Shown: one piece after another, positions 5,176-11,746 of the stretch
How the letters are laid out: every line of letters starts with the position of its first letter
Position numbering within the stretch: position 1 is the stretch's first letter
Assembly: GCA_934216185.1 (NCBI GenBank)
Contig: CAKQBM010000050.1
Span: 1 to 11,746 of the forward strand
Direction of reading: 5' to 3'
Length of the DNA stretch: 11,746 nucleotides
From: an uncultured Streptococcus sp.
Lineage (GTDB): Bacteria > Bacillota > Bacilli > Lactobacillales > Streptococcaceae
Program-made: the position numbers and the translations under genes
The notes under the pieces: generated by a model
What the model saw: only the letters and a program-made list of their open reading frames with translations
The model's database searches: none
Told to the model about the DNA's origin: nothing

Positions 5176-6513
5176 ATGAAAAAAATGAGAAAGTTTTTAT
5201 GTCTAGCTGGAGTTGCGCTAGCAGCCGTTGCCTTGGTAGCTTGTTCAGGAAAGAAAGAAAATACAGCTAACACTGAACCACCGACAGAATTATCTGGTGA
5301 GATTACAATGTGGCACTCCTTTACTCAAGGACCACGTTTGGAAAGTATCCAAAAATCAGCAGATGCTTTCATGCAAAAGCATCCAAAAACAAAAATCAAG
5401 ATTGAAACATTTTCTTGGAATGACTTCTATACTAAATGGACTACAGGTTTAGCAAATGGGAATGTGCCAGATATCAGTACAGCTCTTCCTAACCAAGTAA
5501 TGGAAATGGTCAACTCAGATGCTTTGGTTCCGTTAAACGATTCTATCAAGCGTATTGGACAGGATAAATTTAACGAAACTGCCTTAAATGAAGCAAAAAT
5601 CGGAGATGATTACTACTCTGTTCCTCTTTATTCACATGCACAAGTTATGTGGGTTAGAACAGATTTGTTAAAAGAACATAATATCGAAGTTCCTAAAACT
5701 TGGGATCAACTCTATGAAGCTTCTAAAAAATTGAAAGAAGCTGGAGTTTATGGATTGTCTGTTCCGTTCGGAACAAATGACTTAATGGCAACACGCTTCT
5801 TGAACTTCTACGTACGTAGTGGTGGTGGAAGCCTATTGACAAAAGATCTTAAAGCAGATTTGACAAGCCAACTTGCTCAAGATGGTATTAAATACTGGGT
5901 TAAATTGTATAAAGAAATCTCACCTCAAGATTCTTTGAATTTTAATGTACTTCAACAAGCTACATTGTTCTATCAAGGAAAAACAGCATTTGACTTTAAC
6001 TCTGGCTTCCATATTGGAGGAATTAATGCCAACAGTCCTCAATTGATTGATTCGATTGATGCTTATCCTATTCCAAAAATCAAAGAGTCTGATAAAGATC
6101 AAGGAATTGAAACCTCAAACATTCCAATGGTTGTTTGGAAAAATTCAAAACATCCAGAAGTTGCTAAAGCATTCTTAGAATCACTTTATAATGAAGAAGA
6201 CTATGTTAAATTCCTTGATTCCACTCCAGTAGGTATGTTACCAACTATTAAGGGGATTAGCGATTCTGCAGCCTATAAAGAAAATGAAACTCGTAAGAAA
6301 TTTAAACATGCTGAAGAAGTAATTACTGAAGCTGTTAAAAAAGGTACTGCTATTGGTTATGAAAATGGACCAAGTGTACAAGCTGGTATGTTGACTAACC
6401 AACACATTATTGAACAAATGTTCCAAGATATCATTTCAAATGGAACAGATCCTATGAAAGCAGCAAAAGAAGCAGAAAAACAATTAAACGATTTATTTGA
6501 GGCTGTTCAGTAG
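5176..6513 (+). CDS. ABC transporter solute-binding lipoprotein for sialic acid-type sugar (family 1 extracellular SBP)
   Basis: A 445-aa extracellular lipoprotein that captures sugar for the permeases encoded next. The N-terminus has a basic start (MKKMRK), a hydrophobic stretch and a lipobox LVAC with the lipidated cysteine at C23, followed by a short polar linker. The mature part begins GEITMWHSFTQGPR, the typical first strand of carbohydrate-binding family 1 SBPs, and ends with the usual amphipathic helix (KAAKEAEKQLNDLFEAV). It corresponds by position to SP_1690 of pneumococcus. Homologues beside intramolecular trans-sialidases, as in Ruminococcus gnavus, bind 2,7-anhydro-Neu5Ac, which is my preferred ligand; Neu5Ac or ManNAc is possible. 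The SD AAAGGGAAG at 5163-5171 fits the ATG at 5176. A hairpin follows the stop codon. Confidence 0.87.
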   Translation: MKKMRKFLCLAGVALAAVALVACSGKKENTANTEPPTELSGEITMWHSFTQGPRLESIQKSADAFMQKHPKTKIKIETFSWNDFYTKWTTGLANGNVPDISTALPNQVMEMVNSDALVPLNDSIKRIGQDKFNETALNEAKIGDDYYSVPLYSHAQVMWVRTDLLKEHNIEVPKTWDQLYEASKKLKEAGVYGLSVPFGTNDLMATRFLNFYVRSGGGSLLTKDLKADLTSQLAQDGIKYWVKLYKEISPQDSLNFNVLQQATLFYQGKTAFDFNSGFHIGGINANSPQLIDSIDAYPIPKIKESDKDQGIETSNIPMVVWKNSKHPEVAKAFLESLYNEEDYVKFLDSTPVGMLPTIKGISDSAAYKENETRKKFKHAEEVITEAVKKGTAIGYENGPSVQAGMLTNQHIIEQMFQDIISNGTDPMKAAKEAEKQLNDLFEAVQ

Positions 6514-6535
6514 ATGTAAAAGACTAGAAAATAGG

Positions 6536-6557
6536 TGGGCTAGCCTAGCCTAGCCCA
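6536..6557 (+). promoter_or_regulatory. GC-rich hairpin between binding protein and permease genes
   Basis: TGGGCTAG at 6536-6543 pairs with CTAGCCCA at 6550-6557 around a 6-nt loop; the sequence is built from three tandem CTAGC units. There is no U-run, so it is not a full terminator. Such hairpins after a binding-protein gene typically protect the upstream mRNA from 3' decay or partly stop transcription, giving more binding protein than permease. Confidence 0.65.
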
Positions 6558-6583
6558 ATCTTGTAAAAGAAGGGAGAAGGAGA

Positions 6584-7468
6584 ATGGTTAAAGAACGTAA
6601 TTTAACTCGCTGGATATTTGTTTTGCCAGCTATGATTATTGTAGGATTACTATTTGTTTATCCGTTTTTCTCGAGTATTTTTTATAGCTTTACCAATAAG
6701 CATTTGATTATGCCCAATTATAAATTTGTTGGTTTAGCTAACTATAAAGCTGTGCTATCAGATCCCAACTTCTTTAATGCGTTCTTTAATTCAATTAAGT
6801 GGACCGTGTTCTCATTAGTTGGTCAAGTTTTAGTAGGGTTTGTATTGGCTTTAGCTCTTCACAGAGTACGTCACTTCAAGAAATTATATAGGACCTTATT
6901 GATTGTTCCTTGGGCGTTTCCTACAATCGTCATTGCCTTTTCTTGGCAGTGGATTCTAAACGGGGTTTATGGATACTTACCTAATCTAATCGTAAAATTA
7001 GGTTTAATGGATCATACACCTGCATTTTTGACAGATAGTACATGGGCATTCCTATGTTTGGTGTTTATCAACATTTGGTTTGGAGCGCCGATGATTATGG
7101 TTAATGTGCTTTCAGCTTTGCAAACAGTACCAGAAGAACAATTTGAAGCTGCTAAGATAGATGGTGCTTCAAGTTGGCAGGTGTTCAAGTTTATTGTCTT
7201 TCCACATATTAAAGTGGTTGTAGGTCTTTTAGTTGTTTTGAGAACTGTATGGATCTTTAATAACTTTGATATCATCTACCTAATTACTGGTGGTGGACCA
7301 GCCAATGCTACAACGACGCTTCCAATTTTTGCATACAACCTCGGTTGGGGAACTAAATTATTGGGTCGTGCTTCAGCAGTTACAGTATTGCTCTTTATCT
7401 TCTTGGTGGCGATTTGCTTTATCTACTTTGCTATCATCAGTAAGTGGGAAAAGGAGGGTAGAAAATAA
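6584..7468 (+). CDS. ABC transporter permease, MalF/UgpA-like, 294 aa
   Basis: First of two membrane subunits of the sugar importer. Six hydrophobic segments are visible, the first at about residues 10-35 (WIFVLPAMIIVGLLFVYPFF) and the last at about 264-286. The EAA loop that docks on the ATPase is EEQFEAAKIDGASSWQVFKFIVFP (185-207), with the invariant Gly at 194. IYLITGGGPANATTTLP (231-247) is typical of MalF-type carbohydrate permeases. SDs AGGGAG and AAGGAG lie just before the ATG. The stop overlaps the start of the next permease by one base, implying translational coupling. By position it corresponds to SP_1689 of pneumococcus. Confidence 0.88.
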   Translation: MVKERNLTRWIFVLPAMIIVGLLFVYPFFSSIFYSFTNKHLIMPNYKFVGLANYKAVLSDPNFFNAFFNSIKWTVFSLVGQVLVGFVLALALHRVRHFKKLYRTLLIVPWAFPTIVIAFSWQWILNGVYGYLPNLIVKLGLMDHTPAFLTDSTWAFLCLVFINIWFGAPMIMVNVLSALQTVPEEQFEAAKIDGASSWQVFKFIVFPHIKVVVGLLVVLRTVWIFNNFDIIYLITGGGPANATTTLPIFAYNLGWGTKLLGRASAVTVLLFIFLVAICFIYFAIISKWEKEGRK

Positions 7469-8301
7469 TGAAGAAGAAATCCAGTATTTATTTAGATATT
7501 CTCTCACATGTACTTTTAGTTGGTGCGACCATCGTTGCAATTTTCCCATTGGTATGGATTATCATATCTTCTGTCAAGGGGAAAGGGGAATTAACTCAGT
7601 ATCCAACACGATTTTGGCCTGAACAATTTACATTAGATTATTTCACTCATGTTATTAACGATTTGCACTTTATTGATAACATTCGAAACAGTTTAATCAT
7701 TGCCTTAGCTACAACCGTTATTGCGATTATTATTTCTGCTATGGCAGCCTATGGTATTGTTCGATTCTTCCCTAAATTGGGAGCAATCATGTCTAGATTA
7801 CTTGTTATTACCTATATTTTCCCACCAATTTTGTTAGCAATTCCATATTCAATTGCTATTGCTAAAGTTGGATTAACAAATAGTTTATTTGGCTTGATGA
7901 TGGTTTATCTATCTTTTAGTGTTCCATATGCAGTTTGGCTCTTAGTTGGATTTTTCCAAACAGTTCCAATTGGAATTGAAGAAGCAGCTAGAATTGATGG
8001 TGCAAATAAATTTGTTACATTTTATAAAGTTGTGCTACCGATTGTAGCACCAGGTATTGTAGCAACAGCTATTTATACATTTATCAATGCTTGGAATGAA
8101 TTCCTGTATGCTTTGATTTTGATTAACAATACAGGAAAGATGACAGTAGCAGTAGCCCTTCGTTCACTTAATGGTTCAGAAATACTAGACTGGGGAGATA
8201 TGATGGCAGCATCTGTTATTGTAGTTCTTCCATCAATTATTTTCTTCTCTATCATCCAAAATAAAATTGCAAGTGGATTATCAGAAGGATCTGTGAAATA
8301 A
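7468..8301 (+). CDS. ABC transporter permease, MalG/UgpE-like, 277 aa
   Basis: Second membrane subunit. It has six hydrophobic segments and the EAA loop GIEEAARIDGANKFVTFYKVVLP (169-191), with the invariant Gly at 178, followed by FINAWNEFLYALI (205-217), a hallmark of MalG-type permeases. It starts within the stop codon of the preceding gene (TAATG), with AAGGAGGG at 7451-7458 inside that gene. No ATPase gene follows. Pneumococcal sugar importers of this class share the ATPase MsmK encoded elsewhere, which is the likely energy source here. The nanB start lies 17 nt after its stop. Confidence 0.88.
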   Translation: MKKKSSIYLDILSHVLLVGATIVAIFPLVWIIISSVKGKGELTQYPTRFWPEQFTLDYFTHVINDLHFIDNIRNSLIIALATTVIAIIISAMAAYGIVRFFPKLGAIMSRLLVITYIFPPILLAIPYSIAIAKVGLTNSLFGLMMVYLSFSVPYAVWLLVGFFQTVPIGIEEAARIDGANKFVTFYKVVLPIVAPGIVATAIYTFINAWNEFLYALILINNTGKMTVAVALRSLNGSEILDWGDMMAASVIVVLPSIIFFSIIQNKIASGLSEGSVK

Positions 8302-8318
8302 ACGAAAGAAGGAAAAAA

Positions 8319-10412
8319 ATGAATAAGAGAGTCCTTTATTCAAAACTAGGAATTTCTGTTATAGGCATTAGTCTTTTAATGGGAGTACCCACTTTGATTC
8401 ATGCGAATGAATTAAACTATGGTCAACTGTCCTTATCTCCTGTTTTTCAAGGAGGTTCATATCAACTGAACAATAAGAGTATAGATATCAGCCCTTTGTT
8501 TTTAGATAAATTATCTGGAGAGAGTCAGACAGTAGTAATGAAATTTAGAGCAGATGAACCAAACTCGCTTCAAGCTTTGTTTGGTCTGTCTAATAGTAAA
8601 GCAGGCTTTAAAAATAATTACTTTTCAATTTTCATGAGAGATTCTGGTGAGGTAGGTGTAGAAATAAGAGACGCTCAAAAGGGAATAAATTATTTATTTT
8701 CTAGACCAGCTTCATTATGGGGAAAGCATAAAGGACAGGCAGTTGAAAATACACTAGTATTTGTATCTGATTCTAAAGATAAGACATACACAATGTATGT
8801 TAATGGGATAGAAGTGTTCTCTGAAACAGTTGATACATTTTTACCAATTTCAAATATAAATGGTATAGATAAGGCAACACTAGGAGCTGTTAATCGTGAA
8901 GGTAAGGAACATTACCTCGCAAAAGGAAGTATTGATGAAATCAGTCTATTTAACAAAGCAATTAGTGATCAGGAAGTCTCAACTATTCCCTTGTCAAATC
9001 CATTTCAGTTAATTTTCCAATCAGGAGATTCTACTCAAGCTAACTATTTTAGAATACCGACACTATATACATTAAGTAGTGGAAGAGTTCTATCAAGTAT
9101 TGATGCACGTTATGGTGGAACTCATGATTCTAAAAGTAAGATTAATATCGCAACTTCTTATAGTGATGATAATGGGAAAACGTGGAGTGAGCCAACTTTT
9201 GCTATGAAGTTTAATGACTATGAGGAGCAGTTAGTTTACTGGCCACGAGATAATAAATTAAAGAATAGTCAAATTAGTGGAAGTGCTTCATTTATAGATT
9301 CATCCATTGTTGAAGATAAAAAATCTGGGAAAACGATATTATTAGCTGATGTTATGCCTGCTGGTATTGGAAATAATAATGCAAATAAAGCTGATTCAGG
9401 TTTTAAAGAAATAAACGGTCATTATTATTTAAAACTAAAGAAGGATGGAGATAATGATTTCCGTTATACAGTCAGAGAAAATGGAGTCGTTTACGATGAA
9501 ACGACTAATAACCCTACAAATTATACTGTAAATGATAAGTATGAAGTTTTGGAGGGAGGTAAGTCTTTAACAGTCGAACAATATTCGGTGGATTTTGATA
9601 GTGGTTCTTTAAGAGAAACGCACAATGGAAAACAGGTTCCTATGAATGTTTTCTACAAAGATTCTTTATTTAAAGTGACTCCTACTAATTATATAGCAAT
9701 GACAACTAGTCAGAATAGAGGAGAGAGTTGGGAACAATTTAAGTTATTGCCTCCGTTCTTAGGAGAAAAACATAATGGAACTTATTTATGTCCTGGACAA
9801 GGCTTAGCATTAAAATCAAGTAACAGATTAATTTTTGCAACATATACTAGTGGAGAACTAACTTATCTCATTTCTGATGATAGTGGTCAAACATGGAAGA
9901 AATCCTCAGCTCCAATTCCGTTTAAGAATGCGACAGCAGAAGCGCAAATGGTTGAAATGAGAGATGGTGTGATTAGAACATTCTTTAGAACTACTACAGG
10001 TAAGATTGCCTATATGACTAGTAGAGATTCTGGAGAAACATGGTCAGAAGTTTCGTATATCGATGGAATTCAACAAACTTCATATGGTACACAAGTATCT
10101 GCAATTAAATACTCTCAATTAATTGATGGAAAAGAAGCAGTCATTTTGAGTACACCAAATTCTAGAAATGGCCGTAAGGGAGGTCAATTAGTTGTCGGTT
10201 TAGTCAATGAAGAAGATGATAGTATTGATTGGAAGTACCACTATGACATTGATTTGCCTTCGTATGGTTATGCATATTCTGCGATTACAGAATTGCCAAA
10301 TCATCACATAGGTGTATTGTTTGAAAAATATGATTCATGGTCGAGAAATGAATTGCATTTAAGCAATGTAGTTCAGTATATAGATTTGGAAATTAATGAT
10401 TTAACAAAATAA
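8319..10412 (+). CDS. nanB: Sialidase NanB, intramolecular trans-sialidase (GH33), 697 aa
   Basis: NanB cleaves terminal alpha2,3-sialic acid and releases it as 2,7-anhydro-Neu5Ac. The signal peptide ends near A29 (PTLIHA/NE). A lectin-like CBM40 domain spans about 31-230, then comes the six-bladed propeller with an inserted domain at about 345-440. All known active-site residues sit at their published pneumococcal positions: arginine triad R245, R557 and R619, acid/base D270, nucleophile Y653 with E541, and W674, whose stacking favours the intramolecular product. Asp-box repeats lie at 282-289, 519-526 and 568-575, with a degenerate one at 464-471. There is no LPxTG anchor or C-terminal membrane segment, so it is secreted. 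SD AAGAAGGA fits the start. Length equals pneumococcal NanB; the gene looks intact. Confidence 0.97.
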   Translation: MNKRVLYSKLGISVIGISLLMGVPTLIHANELNYGQLSLSPVFQGGSYQLNNKSIDISPLFLDKLSGESQTVVMKFRADEPNSLQALFGLSNSKAGFKNNYFSIFMRDSGEVGVEIRDAQKGINYLFSRPASLWGKHKGQAVENTLVFVSDSKDKTYTMYVNGIEVFSETVDTFLPISNINGIDKATLGAVNREGKEHYLAKGSIDEISLFNKAISDQEVSTIPLSNPFQLIFQSGDSTQANYFRIPTLYTLSSGRVLSSIDARYGGTHDSKSKINIATSYSDDNGKTWSEPTFAMKFNDYEEQLVYWPRDNKLKNSQISGSASFIDSSIVEDKKSGKTILLADVMPAGIGNNNANKADSGFKEINGHYYLKLKKDGDNDFRYTVRENGVVYDETTNNPTNYTVNDKYEVLEGGKSLTVEQYSVDFDSGSLRETHNGKQVPMNVFYKDSLFKVTPTNYIAMTTSQNRGESWEQFKLLPPFLGEKHNGTYLCPGQGLALKSSNRLIFATYTSGELTYLISDDSGQTWKKSSAPIPFKNATAEAQMVEMRDGVIRTFFRTTTGKIAYMTSRDSGETWSEVSYIDGIQQTSYGTQVSAIKYSQLIDGKEAVILSTPNSRNGRKGGQLVVGLVNEEDDSIDWKYHYDIDLPSYGYAYSAITELPNHHIGVLFEKYDSWSRNELHLSNVVQYIDLEINDLTK

Positions 10413-10425
10413 AGGAGAAAAAAAC

Positions 10426-11529
10426 ATGGTTAAATACGGTGTTGTTGGAACAGGATATTTTGGAGCTGAGTTAGCTCGTTATATGCAAAAGAATGATGGA
10501 GCAGAAATTACTCTTCTCTATGATCCAGATAATGCAGAGGCGATTGCAGAAGAATTGGGAGCAAAAGTAGCAAGCTCCCTAGATGAGTTGGTTTCTAGCG
10601 ATGAAGTAGATTGTGTTATCGTCGCAACACCGAGTAATTTACATCGTGAGCCAGTATTATTAGCCGCTAAGAATGGTAAACATGTATTCTGTGAAAAACC
10701 AATCGCTTTATCTTATGAAGATTGTAAGGTTATGGTTGAAACTTGTAAAGAAAACAATGTAACCTTTATGGCAGGACATATTATGAACTTCTTTAATGGT
10801 GTCCATCATGCAAAAGAACTCATTAATCAAGGAGTGATTGGAGACGTTCTATATTGTCACACTGCTCGTAATGGTTGGGAAGAGCAACAACCGTCAGTAT
10901 CATGGAAAAAAATTCGTGAAAAATCAGGCGGTCATTTGTATCACCACATCCATGAATTGGATTGCGTGCAATTCCTTATGGGTGGTATGCCTGAAACTGT
11001 AACCATGACAGGTGGAAATGTAGCCCATGAAGGTGAAAATTTCGGTGATGAAGATGATATGATTTTTGTCAATATGGAATTTTCTAATAAGCGTTTTGCC
11101 TTGTTAGAGTGGGGTTCAGCTTATCGTTGGGGCGAACATTATGTCTTAATCCAAGGAACAAAGGGTGCAATCCGCTTAGACTTATTCAACTGTAAAGGAA
11201 CTCTTAAGCTAGATGGACAAGAAAGTTATTTCTTGATTCACGAATCTCAAGAAGAAGATGATGATCGTACTCGTATCTATCATAGTACAGAGATGGATGG
11301 AGCAATTGCTTATGGTAAACCAGGTAAACGTACTCCGTTATGGCTATCATCTGTCATTGATAAAGAAATGCGCTATCTGCATGAGATTATGCAGGGAGCT
11401 CCAGTATCAGAAGAATTTGCAAAACTATTGACAGGTGAAGCTGCTCTAGAAGCAATTGCTACTGCAGATGCTTGTACAAAATCTATGTTTGAAGATCGTA
11501 AAGTAAAACTGTCTGAAGTTGTACAGTAA
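10426..11529 (+). CDS. Gfo/Idh/MocA-family oxidoreductase, probable 2,7-anhydro-Neu5Ac hydrolase/oxidoreductase (NanOx/YjhC-like)
   Basis: A 367-aa NAD-dependent cytoplasmic enzyme. The Rossmann fold starts at residue 3 with GTGYFG (8-13). The family signature EKP is at 90-92 (HVFCEKPIAL), and the active-site helix is SGGHLYHHIHELDCVQFLMGG (167-187), with H176 and D179 in the usual His-x-x-Asp arrangement. Homologues beside intramolecular trans-sialidases (R. gnavus NanOx) and E. coli YjhC convert 2,7-anhydro-Neu5Ac to Neu5Ac by a reversible NAD-dependent oxidation. Its place directly after nanB, with an SD (AAAGGAG) overlapping the nanB stop, strongly suggests the same reaction. It corresponds to SP_1686 by position. 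It is the last gene of the operon. Confidence 0.85.
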   Translation: MVKYGVVGTGYFGAELARYMQKNDGAEITLLYDPDNAEAIAEELGAKVASSLDELVSSDEVDCVIVATPSNLHREPVLLAAKNGKHVFCEKPIALSYEDCKVMVETCKENNVTFMAGHIMNFFNGVHHAKELINQGVIGDVLYCHTARNGWEEQQPSVSWKKIREKSGGHLYHHIHELDCVQFLMGGMPETVTMTGGNVAHEGENFGDEDDMIFVNMEFSNKRFALLEWGSAYRWGEHYVLIQGTKGAIRLDLFNCKGTLKLDGQESYFLIHESQEEDDDRTRIYHSTEMDGAIAYGKPGKRTPLWLSSVIDKEMRYLHEIMQGAPVSEEFAKLLTGEAALEAIATADACTKSMFEDRKVKLSEVVQ

Positions 11530-11558
11530 CATTGGTATTCTCCTATTATAGGTCGACT

Positions 11559-11588
11559 AGCTCCTCTGAAAGTACTTTTAGAGGAGCT
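11559..11588 (+). terminator. Terminator at the end of the nanB operon
   Basis: AGCTCCTCT at 11559-11567 pairs exactly with AGAGGAGCT at 11580-11588, and the inner AAAG/CTTT continues the stem nearly to the tip. It lies 29 nt after the oxidoreductase stop. The following U-run is weak (GTTTGACTTG), so some read-through into the nanE unit is possible. Confidence 0.75.
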
Positions 11589-11637
11589 GTTTGACTTGTC
11601 TAGTTTTTGAAACTGAAATCTATTCTACTACAAAGTA

Positions 11638-11666
11638 TTGAAAGCGCTTCACGAATGATATATAAT
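11638..11666 (+). promoter_or_regulatory. Promoter of the nanE operon
   Basis: TTGAAA (11638-11643) and TATAAT (11661-11666) with a 17-bp spacer, the same layout as 4468-4496. The match extends to both sides: TCTAT...TACAAA upstream, TATATAAT and TCATAA at the -10 and after it. The two promoters therefore look like relatives under shared control. The predicted leader is about 28 nt. Confidence 0.82.
11639..11652. promoter_or_regulatory. cre-like site overlapping the -35 of the nanE promoter
   Basis: TGAAAGCGCTTCAC shares the core TGAAAGCGCTT with the site at 4469-4482 but departs from the cre consensus at its last three positions, so CcpA binding may be weaker than at the first promoter. Confidence 0.7.
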
Positions 11667-11700
11667 AAACTCATAAGAACAAAGAAAAGGAGGAAAGAGG

Positions 11701-11746
11701 ATGCCACAGATTACTAAAGAAGCCTTGATTGCACAAATCAAAGATG
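11701..11746 (+). CDS. nanE: N-acetylmannosamine-6-phosphate 2-epimerase NanE, first 15 codons
   Basis: Only MPQITKEALIAQIKD is in the window. It resembles the N-terminus of streptococcal NanE, and nanE is the gene expected after the oxidoreductase in the pneumococcal nan locus. NanE converts ManNAc-6-P to GlcNAc-6-P in sialic acid breakdown. AAAAGGAGG at 11685-11693 gives a strong ribosome site 7 nt before the ATG. Assignment rests on context and 15 residues. Confidence 0.7.
   Translation, partial: MPQITKEALIAQIKD

Noticed and set aside
7290..7622. 110-codon plus-strand frame across the permease junction
   Set aside because: Out-of-frame shadow of two clear permease genes, with no support of its own.
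8319..10412. Possible cell-wall anchored sialidase
   Set aside because: No LPxTG motif, C-terminal hydrophobic segment or basic tail; the product is secreted like NanB and differs from NanA.
1..11746. CRISPR array, tRNA or rRNA genes
   Set aside because: No regularly spaced repeats and no recognisable tRNA or rRNA sequence on either strand.

Overview
The window reads as chromosomal DNA of a Mitis-group streptococcus: Streptococcus pneumoniae or a very close relative such as S. pseudopneumoniae or S. mitis. Three things point there: a BOX repeat carrying a near-exact copy of the BOX-PCR primer site, a sialidase that keeps every NanB active-site residue at its pneumococcal number, and a nan-cluster gene order that matches pneumococcus apart from one gap. 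No sequence search was run, so the species call rests on recognition.

Left part (1-2640) is accessory and worn. It holds the 5' part of an Rpn-type PD-(D/E)XK nuclease gene on the minus strand, running off the window. Next comes a complete IS1182-type insertion sequence at about 630-2230, with 14-bp imperfect terminal inverted repeats, a 9-bp direct repeat on both sides, one full-length transposase and a terminator near each end. The IS sits in the 3' part of a truncated GNAT acetyltransferase gene on the minus strand.

Middle part (2640-4700) contains a BOX element of about 152 bp directly upstream of axe1 (a CE7 acetyl esterase), a strong terminator after axe1, and about 620 bp of AT-rich non-coding DNA. 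That stretch has a second, apparently orphan terminator and then a promoter whose -35 is overlapped by a CcpA cre site. In pneumococcus, as I recall it, the large sialidase gene nanA lies between axe1 and this operon. No nanA sequence is present here.

Right part (4705-11529) is one compact operon: a YhcH/NanQ-family protein, a solute-binding lipoprotein, two ABC permeases without an ATPase, NanB, and a Gfo/Idh oxidoreductase. From the known chemistry of these families this is a scavenging unit for 2,7-anhydro-Neu5Ac. NanB releases the 2,7-anhydro sugar, the ABC system imports it (probably powered by the shared MsmK ATPase encoded elsewhere), the oxidoreductase converts it to Neu5Ac, and the YhcH protein probably supplies the open form of the sugar to the lyase. 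A terminator follows. A second promoter, very similar to the first and again with cre over its -35, then drives the next unit, which starts with nanE at the right edge.
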